In this document: positions 35,801-44,800 of the stretch, one piece after another
Position numbering within the stretch: the stretch's first letter is position 1
Layout: each line of letters starts with the position of its first letter
Source of the DNA: Sthenelais limicola
Lineage: Eukaryota; Annelida; Polychaeta; Phyllodocida; Sigalionidae
Length of the DNA stretch: 64,000 bases
Assembly (NCBI GenBank): GCA_942159475.1
Contig: OW804096.1
Span: forward strand, 12,759,871 to 12,823,870
Direction: 5' to 3'
Translations under genes and position numbers: made by a program
The notes under the pieces: generated by a model
What the model saw: only the letters and a program-made list of their open reading frames with translations
The model's database searches: none
What the model was told of the DNA's origin: nothing

Positions 35801-38800
35801 GGGCTTCCACTAGCAATGGGAACGTGGTACAAGTGATAGATCTTCTGCCTAATGGCAAGACAAATAAAACCATCGGATCAAGAAAGATTCCACCTTCATA
35901 TGGTAAGCTTCGTTATGTTGTTGTTTATAAATTAAACATTCGGCGTGTTATAGATGTAATTCTAGAGTGGTAAAATGAGCTTTCATTCTCAAATGACTAG
36001 GAAATCTCCTCTCTCACTGTCTGTAACATTATTATTATTATTATTATAATATTTTTATTCAAATCAATAAAGTACAGTTACATGGTTTCTAGGAGCTTAA
36101 TTCGAACAGGTTAAACCCTCTGCTCACTCGCAGGTTTTCCTGGCTGACCACAGAACTGTTACTCCTTCAATAAATGAATACAGTTACAATAAAGTACTCG
36201 CATGTCTGCAAGATGGCTTTTAGGGTGAATGAATTGTTTATAAAATATTCAGCATGTTATAGATTGATATATGGATTTGTAAAATGAGGTTTTATTCTCA
36301 AATGAGGTATGTTTAAGTGGCTAGGAAATCTCTCTCGCTGTCTCTATCTAACATGTCTCCATCTCCAACATCCTCTTTTCTTCTCTTTCTAACATCTATC
36401 CCAATCTTATATCTCCTCTCTCTCTAACATCTTGTTCTTCTTTTAACATTCCCTCTCCCTCTGTCCAACATATCTCTCTCTCTTTCCCTTCAACATCGTC
36501 CTCTCTTCATCTTCACTCCTTCTCTCTAACATCTCCTTTGCCCCTCTCTAACATCATCTCTCCAAAGTCTATAGCTCTCCCCCTCTCAGACAAACGTCTC
36601 CCTGCTTCTCGCTCTCACATCTCCCCTCCCCCTCTCTAACATCTCCCTCTCTAAAATATCTCTCAAACATCTGCCTCTCTCAAATATCTCTCAAACATCT
36701 GCCTCTCTAACTTCTCTATCACTCTAACATCTTTCTTCCTCTCTAACATTTCTCTCTAACATCTTCTCTATCTCTCTCCAATATCTCTATCTCTCTAACA
36801 TCTTTCTTCCTCTCTAACATTTCTCTCTAACATCTTCTCTATCTCTCTCCAATATCTCTATCTCTCTAACATCTTTCTCAAACATCTATATCTCCTTAAC
36901 ATCTTTCTCTAACATCTCCTCTATCTCTCCAATATCTCTATGTCTCTAACATCTCTCTCCAATATCTCTACCTCTCTACCATCTTTCTTCCTCTCTAACA
37001 TCTCCCCCAACATCTCCCTCTCTCACTCAACCTTACTCTAACATCTCCTCTTTATCTCCCACATTAGACGATGCCAACAATGTGGGTGCCAACCGCGGGC
37101 CGTCCACAATGAGCACATCGGGCGAGGAAGGCACCCAGCACGGCCGGGAGAAGAAAAGCCTGGATGAGGAATACATTGGGATCATCATAGGTGCTCTGGC
37201 GGCCCTTATTCTCCTCCTCTTCCTGGTTATTATCATCATTATTGTACGCCAGCGCCAGAAGAAGGCTAACAACAACCACCAGGCGTTAATCAAGACTGCC
37301 ATAGTACCGCGCCATGTGACGCTCGACCTCAATGATCTCCAAGCTAATGGGGCTAATGGTGAGTAGTTCTTACATAGTCTACACTCTATAGTCGACCTGT
37401 TGGCAGCATAGGGTTAACTATAGAGGGATTTGATGTTTACTGCCGACAGGTCGTGTATAGAGTGTAGGCATTTTTGGCTGTAATATAGAGAAATTTGTAT
37501 AAGGGTGAAGTCGCCAGAAAATGTACAATTCGCCTTCAGAAATGAAGTACAAATTACAGTTCAACCTAATCAAACAGATTGCTAGAATCAATGCAGTTAC
37601 AAATATACTCGAATTTACCTAGTATTGATCAAATTGCAGCCTAGTTTAACAGAATTTACTAAATTTGTAGAGCTGCTGATTGTACATTTTCTGAAAATCT
37701 GACCCATCTTTGTATTGTAAAAAGATACAGATGTGGGTACGTTTTTATAAGAATGTCCTTTTCCCTTAGATAATCTCATTAGTTTGTTTTTAATGGGACT
37801 AATAATAAGCAACCAGTAAATAGAGGTATATTTCATAATGGTAAGCACTTCTTACATAGCCTATACTCTATGGGTTAGATCTTCAGGAAATGTACAATTC
37901 GCCTTCATTAATTATCTCAAATAACCAAAATTTAAGACAGAAATGAGCTTTAAAGTGCAGCTTAGCATATACATACAAACCTGATACTTTAAATCAATGC
38001 AATTACCAAATATACTAAGATATATCCGGTATTCTTCATTTTTCGGCCTAATTTAGGAGAATTTTGTAAATGTGTAGAGCTGCCAATTGTACATTTTCTG
38101 GAAAACTGACCCATATACTCGTCCTGTTGGCACCAGCGCCGCATAGGGTTGACTTTAGAGGGATTTGATGTTTACTACCAAGAGGTCGAGTATAGAGTGT
38201 AGGCATTTTTTGCTGTACTACAGAGAAGTTTGTATTTATAAGGGTGAAGTTTGCCAGAAAATGTACAATTTGCCAATTTCACCAATTCCCTTAAACTATC
38301 CAATTTTCAGACGGAAATAAAGAACAAAATACAGTTTAACCCAACTAAACAGATTGCTAGAATCTGCTATTGAATTGCTAGTATTGACCAAATTGCAGCC
38401 TAATTTAGCAGAATTTTCTAAATGTTTAGAGCTGCTGATTGTACATTCTTTTGAAAATCTGACCCACCTTTGTATTGTAAAAGACAAGCATGTGGGTAAG
38501 TGTTTATAAGAATGTCCTTTTCCCTTAAATAATTTCATCAGTTTGTTTTTAATGGGACTAATAGTAAGCAACCAGTAAATAGAGGCATATTTCATAACAA
38601 GTCCTTACATAAAATTGTTATAATATTTTACTTTTTGCTTTGATTGGCCATTTCTACTATAGAAATACAAAAATAGCATTGGGTGTATAGCAATTGCTTC
38701 TGCAAATGTTCCTTACCAGTTTCTCAGCAAGAGCATGTATCTAAAGTGTCTGGATGTCTGAATATAAGTTATTGGTCAGATTTTCAGAAAATGTACAATT

Positions 38801-41800
38801 GGCAGCTCTACACATTTAGGAAATTCTGCAAAATTAGGCTGAAAATTACATTATTGGTGTAGTCATCAGCAAATATACAAGAACGGGGTTCAGAACACTG
38901 TTTAACATAAATAAAGATATTGCTTTACAAAATATACTCAGATATAGCTAGCATTTATCACTATAGTTCACTAAATATGTAGATCTATATATGCAAATTG
39001 ACATTTTGGGACGAACTGACCCATATACATACTCCACATCTATATGAGCCATAGACTAGCTACTTTACCTTGTCATTCTCACACACTCTCTCCCTCGCTC
39101 TAATCCACTTCTGTATGTGACATTTGCAGATCCCACACTATGTCGAGACTATGCCGTACCTGACATCACCAAGTCTTCCTTTGGCACTATGCGCCCAAAC
39201 ATCCCTCCGCCCCCGGCCTACAGCCCAAACTTGTATGGACAGCCTACCCTACCTCAGGCGGCCGAGACCACCACCCACTACGCCGCGGCCGATGTCGTCA
39301 ATATACCTAACATTCAGGGTGTTTCTGGAAACAATGTATATGCGGTGCCCAACCCAGACCTCTTGTGGACGGAGGAACTGGCTCTGATGGAGTTCCCCAG
39401 AGAAAATCTCAAGTTCATCGAGAAGTTGGGTGAAGGACAGTTCGGAGAGGTGAGTATTTTTTTTTATTTTTTTTTATTTTTTTTTAAAGATTTTATTTTC
39501 GTAATAACAGAAAAATACATTATAATACTTTATAGTAGGTAGACGTGGCAGTATTCACCTAAACCTGTACAACCGTTGAATCTTTTCTCCCCAGAATGGA
39601 TAAAACCACCAAGGGTGGAAGACTTTAAATCTATAGTATAAGACTTTGCTAACATCAAGCGTTTTCTGTTTGCCTATTTATAGTGTATTCGTGGTTCCTT
39701 TACGCTATAAAAGATGAAAATAAGTTATGGTAATAATAACAATATCAGAGGCATATCGATTAAATACATAATAGTAAACAGATAGGAGAGGATGTATGGA
39801 GAAATGATGAAGGATGAAATGTATTGGGTGATGTACAATCTGGATTTAAAATAAAAACAATTTTTTGTTGTCTCTGAACAACAGGAGGGATACCAGTGGT
39901 GCGTCTACACTCTCCCTCACACAAACGAATTTGAACCAATATTAAAAAAAACAACCAAAGAAAACCAACTCAAATTCAATTCAATTAAAATATTCCTCAT
40001 TCATCAATAATCTTGGTTTGACGAAAGGGTAGAGATCATCTGAATTACAGGTCCTTCTAGTCGGGCCCTAGATGTGAATTACTTTAGCTGTTTAATGATA
40101 AAGAATAGAGACTAAGGCTCTCGAGTCTGAAGAATATAGATGTGAAGATTCTCCACAAATAGAAATCAAACATCAAAAACCTTTGTTCAAAGTCTGAGCC
40201 AATCATGCCAGAAGCAGGCACTTAGTTACTTTCACACTAGAACTCATACTCCGAAAAAAAAGTTATACAAAAGCAAACCAATGCATTTGAGACTGTTTTA
40301 GATATTTGATGTTTAAGATCTTGCAAAAGTCCCAGGCAAAATTCATTTTCTTTTTCTTAAATACCCATATAAAAAGCTTGAATATTTTAAGACTTTCACA
40401 CAGAAAGCTATTCTTCCTAACTAAACCAATATATTTGACTTTTTAAGGGGTTATTGCCTTGTTAAAGAAGATTATAAAAAAGGGTTGTTATTTTTTCTGC
40501 ACAGGTCCATCTTTGTGAAGCGATGAACATGACAGATTTCCTCGGAGATGACTTCTTGGTTAATCGCACTGCCTCTGGAAACGCCATGCTGGTCGCGGTT
40601 AAAACGCTGCGCCGAAACGCTGATCAACCTGCAAGGTATAATCACTGTCTCATAAATAAGCAATATTTCCATAATTTACAGTCCCCTCAACCGGCATTAA
40701 ACGCGTGCTAACTCTTTAATTTAGTATCCAATAAAGCTTTGCGGTTGATCTCTCTCCCTTCTCCATGTCTGTGTTTCTACTGTCTGATTATATAGTCTCC
40801 CTCTCTAAGACTTTCTCTCTCTTTCTCTCTCTCTCTCTCTACTCTGTCTCTCCCTCTCCCTCGGCCTTTCAGTCTACTCTCCCTCTCCCTCTCTCTTTCT
40901 CCTGTGTCACTCTCTCTCTACCTACTCTCTCTCAGCCTTTTGATCCTGGGTAAGACCATAAAAGTGCCTTTCTGTCTCTTTTCCTCTGTCTCTCTCCCTT
41001 CTTCTCCCTCTCTCTCTATTTCCTGGGTAAAATCATAAACTGCCTCCCTCTCAGCTCTCCCGCTCTTGATATAACCTTCAATGTGTGAATAAGGGCGTAA
41101 AGCAACCAATCTAACTCACTCACTCTCTCAGCCTTTCTGTCTCCTCTCCCTCTTTCTCTCCCCTGTATCACTCTCTTTCTCTCTTCTGCCTAGGTTCTCT
41201 TTCCCTCATGCCTCCCCTCTCTCTTTCCCTCCTGTAACTCTTTTGCTTGCTCTGTCTGCTCCTTCCCGTTTATTGTTTACCTTATTGTTTCCAATCTTTT
41301 CGACTCGAATGGCAATATCTGAATCTTACAACAGTCATAATTTAACACACCTTTTCGTCGTAATTATAACGATTCTACCATTAAATTAGGGAAATATTAC
41401 TTTATAAATACTTACACAAATGTCTCATATTTACCGTATTTTATCTTTCTTTTCCATTTGCGAGGATTAATTGACAATTGTTTCTTTCAGGGGTGACTTT
41501 CAGAAGGAAGTAAAGATAATGTCCACAATAAAGGACCCCAACATAGTACGAGTATTGGGCGTATGTACGAGGGACGATCCTCTCTCTGTCATCGTAGAGT
41601 ATATGAAATTTGGGGATCTCCACCAGTATCTTGTTCAACACGTGGCTGAGAACACAACACCCAAGAAGAAGCACAAGAAACAAGAATTGAGGTAATTTAT
41701 TTATAGTTATTAAATAGTAGTAATAGGAATTAATAGATAAATATATATTTTATTTCCAACTTTTTAATACAGTTACATAGAAAAAGGTCATGTCACTTTC

Positions 41801-44800
41801 TGTGCGAACATAGATCTTCCAACAAGAGCGCCTTGATTTGATGTTATATTTTCATTTTCTAAGACATCTAATACTTGATGCTTAGTTTTGATCTTATCAC
41901 ATCTAGAATGGATCTTTTCATTCGAAAATTGGACTTGGTAACTAATAACTTACTATACTAAATCATGATGTACTCCATGTTATAAAAATACCAGGGAAAT
42001 ATGGGTCAGATCATCGGAAAAGCTCCACACATCTAGTAAATTTAGCTAAATTAAGTTGAAGATAATAAATAATAGATATATGTGAGTAGATTTTGTAATG
42101 TTATTATTCAACGAATCTGTTCTTACAAGATCAAGAGTATATGTATTGATGAAAAATAAATTCACCCGTGTTTCCACCAACCAGAGTAATTTTCGTTGTT
42201 TCAAACGTGTTTCTTACAAGCCTCTAAAAGAGAAATTATCATCATTGTGCGTAATATACACGAGGGCACGTTGGGTCAGATTGTCAGAAAACGTACAATC
42301 GGCAGCTCTACACATTTAGTAAATGTTGCTAGATTCATCAGATTAATCATTAATACTAGGTATATTTGGTATTGCAATGAATCAGATATCTATCTGGTTA
42401 TGTTGAACTGTATTTTTAGCCTGGTTTTCATCTTAAATCTTGTTTATTTGAGAAAGATTCCTAAAGGTGAATTATACATGTTCTGACACCCTGTCAGAAA
42501 TGGGTCAGATTTTCAGAAAATGTATAATTCACCTTCACCAATCCTCTCAAATAACCCAAATTTAAGAAGAAAATAAAGTTCAAAATACCGTTCAACCTAA
42601 CCAAACAGATTGCTAGAATCAATGCAATGCCAAATATACTCGAATTTACCAAGTATTGACCAAATTGCAGCCTAATTTAGCAGAATGTACTAAATGTGTA
42701 AAGCTGCCAATTGTACATCTTCTGAAAATATGACCCTAATACAAAATAGCTAATTAAGACACCCTATCTTGTCTATTACGAAATACAGAATTTATTTCTA
42801 ACATTACATTTGATGCAACAACAGAACGGAAGTAACCTTTGACCTTTCTCTTTCCTATTCCAGTAGAGGCGCCCTAGTCTACATGGCGACCCAAATAGCC
42901 TCGGGCATGAAATATTTAGAATCCATGAACATGGTACATCGAGATCTCGCCACTCGTAATTGCCTTGTAGGTAATCACTACTGTATTAAGATCTCAGATT
43001 TTGGCATGAGTCGTAACCTCTACAGCAACGACTATTACCGGATTGAGGGCCGAGCCGTATTACCAATTAGGTGGATGGCATGGGAGAGCATTCTATTGGT
43101 AAGCAAAAAAAAAAATCTATTTTCAGTTGCGAGCTCCTGGATGGAAACTCTTCTCTTCTTCCCATTTTCGCATTGTCACCATCACTACTTTGCTTTAGAA
43201 CTAGGTTCAAAGGTTCTTTCTAAATATCAGCTAGAAATTGTTTTTTGTTTCAACTGCAGTTGTGACGCGTCTAATTTAGATCGGTACCTAAAATGGGATG
43301 CATAGGTTTCCGTGATGACTAAATGAGGTATTGGGAAAAGGGATTTAAAGCAATTCCATAAATGGCCTTCATTATGAGAGATTAGAATCTGTATGGAGGG
43401 GGAAGGTTTGTTTTTGGTGGTGTTCCAGCTATGGAATGGGATACATTTAGAGAAACTAAATTCTCCCTAGTTAACAATTCATGTTACCTGGGCGATTTTA
43501 TGCTGGTTCTAAATTGTATTTCGCATGTGACATGCGAGTTTTAGATGCGGAATTAAAACATAGCTGTTCGTATTTTGTACTCTCATTTCAAGAAAAAAAA
43601 GTTCATCGAATGCGAAAAACAAATTAGTGTTTTTGTCAGCTGAGTATTTATACTCATGAAATGAATGTGCACTTGAGTTCATATCTTATTCAGTCCCAAT
43701 GTTTACTTTTTAATGTACTTAGTGTTGAAAGTAGATGAAGTTGGTTTTTGTTTATAAATGACTTTAGAATGCGTTGTCTTGATATTTACTAGCAAATAAT
43801 GGACTGTAAAGTTCGATAATAGTATTTATTCAAGATAATGTAGATGAGATATTTTATTGTTTTATTATTTCATCATTATTTTTGGGTAGATGCTACTCTA
43901 TCTGTCTCCTATGGTAGCGAATGCTCCCTTTGTTGAAACATGTCAACTAGGGCCCGTTGCATAAGAAATTATTCCTCAACATTTTCCTTTCTTACCGACT
44001 TTTCCCTCGCTATGCTGCTCTTAAGGAACATTTAGTCAAGGAATTCCTATTACAGACGATGCTAATGTCTTTTCCTACAGTAGAAATTTCCTACAAAAAC
44101 TGGGAAAACTAGCTTCGCAAGGGACATTTTAAGTAAGGAATTCTTATGCAACAGGTCCCGTGCCTTGCAACCCAGGTATCCCCCAAAATCACTTATAAAA
44201 GATTAATCAGTCGCCTTGAATAAGTAAAGGTACATTCCCACCACTTAAGCCTCTCCCCTCTACCCATCCTCCCCGCATCTATAAATCATAGAGCCGGGGC
44301 CTGTTGCATAAGCTCAGGAAAGGACAACTGTATGTGGGAATTCCTACACCTTTTCTCCTTATATTGATGGGTAGGAACAAAGAATTAATGCATTGTGTGT
44401 ATAGGCTCTTCCTACCTGCTGGGAATTTCACATAGGAAGGAATAGTTTCCTCCCTATAGGTGACGGAATTCACACAAAGAAAATCCTTTCCCCAATAGCT
44501 TATGCAACAGGTCCCTGGTATTGACTGCCCTGCTACAAACGCGATAAGATAAGATGTTCTATCCCAGCTACTACTTCTACTCCAACAACTCCCAAGGGTC
44601 TGATTCATTCTCGTTTTCCCTTCCTTTCCTTCTTCTAGGGGAAGTTCTCGTGCAAGAGTGATGTCTGGTCATTCGGGGTGACCCTCTGGGAGATCCTCAA
44701 CCTGGCTACAGAGCAACCCTTCGATGATGTTACGGACGAACTTGTGATCGAAAACGCCGGTCATTACTACCGCAATGATGGACTGGAGACTTATCTCCCT

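Larger units (their letters stand above)
37365..38610. repeat. Tandem duplication in a gene A intron, second copy carrying an extra MITE
   Basis: Unit 1 (37365-37850) and unit 2 (37851-38610) share blocks in the same order, such as GAGGGATTTGATGTTTACT, AGAGTGTAGGCATTTTT, AAGAATGTCCTTTTCCCTTA and TAAGCAACCAGTAAATAGAG. Each has a family A copy at the same place. Unit 2 has another at 37870-38114, absent from unit 1. Confidence 0.9.

Noticed and set aside
43099..43305. Extension of the catalytic-loop exon past 43098 to an in-frame stop
   Set aside because: The donor GTAAGC at 43099, the matching donor in gene B and loss of kinase similarity after WESILL show this is intron.
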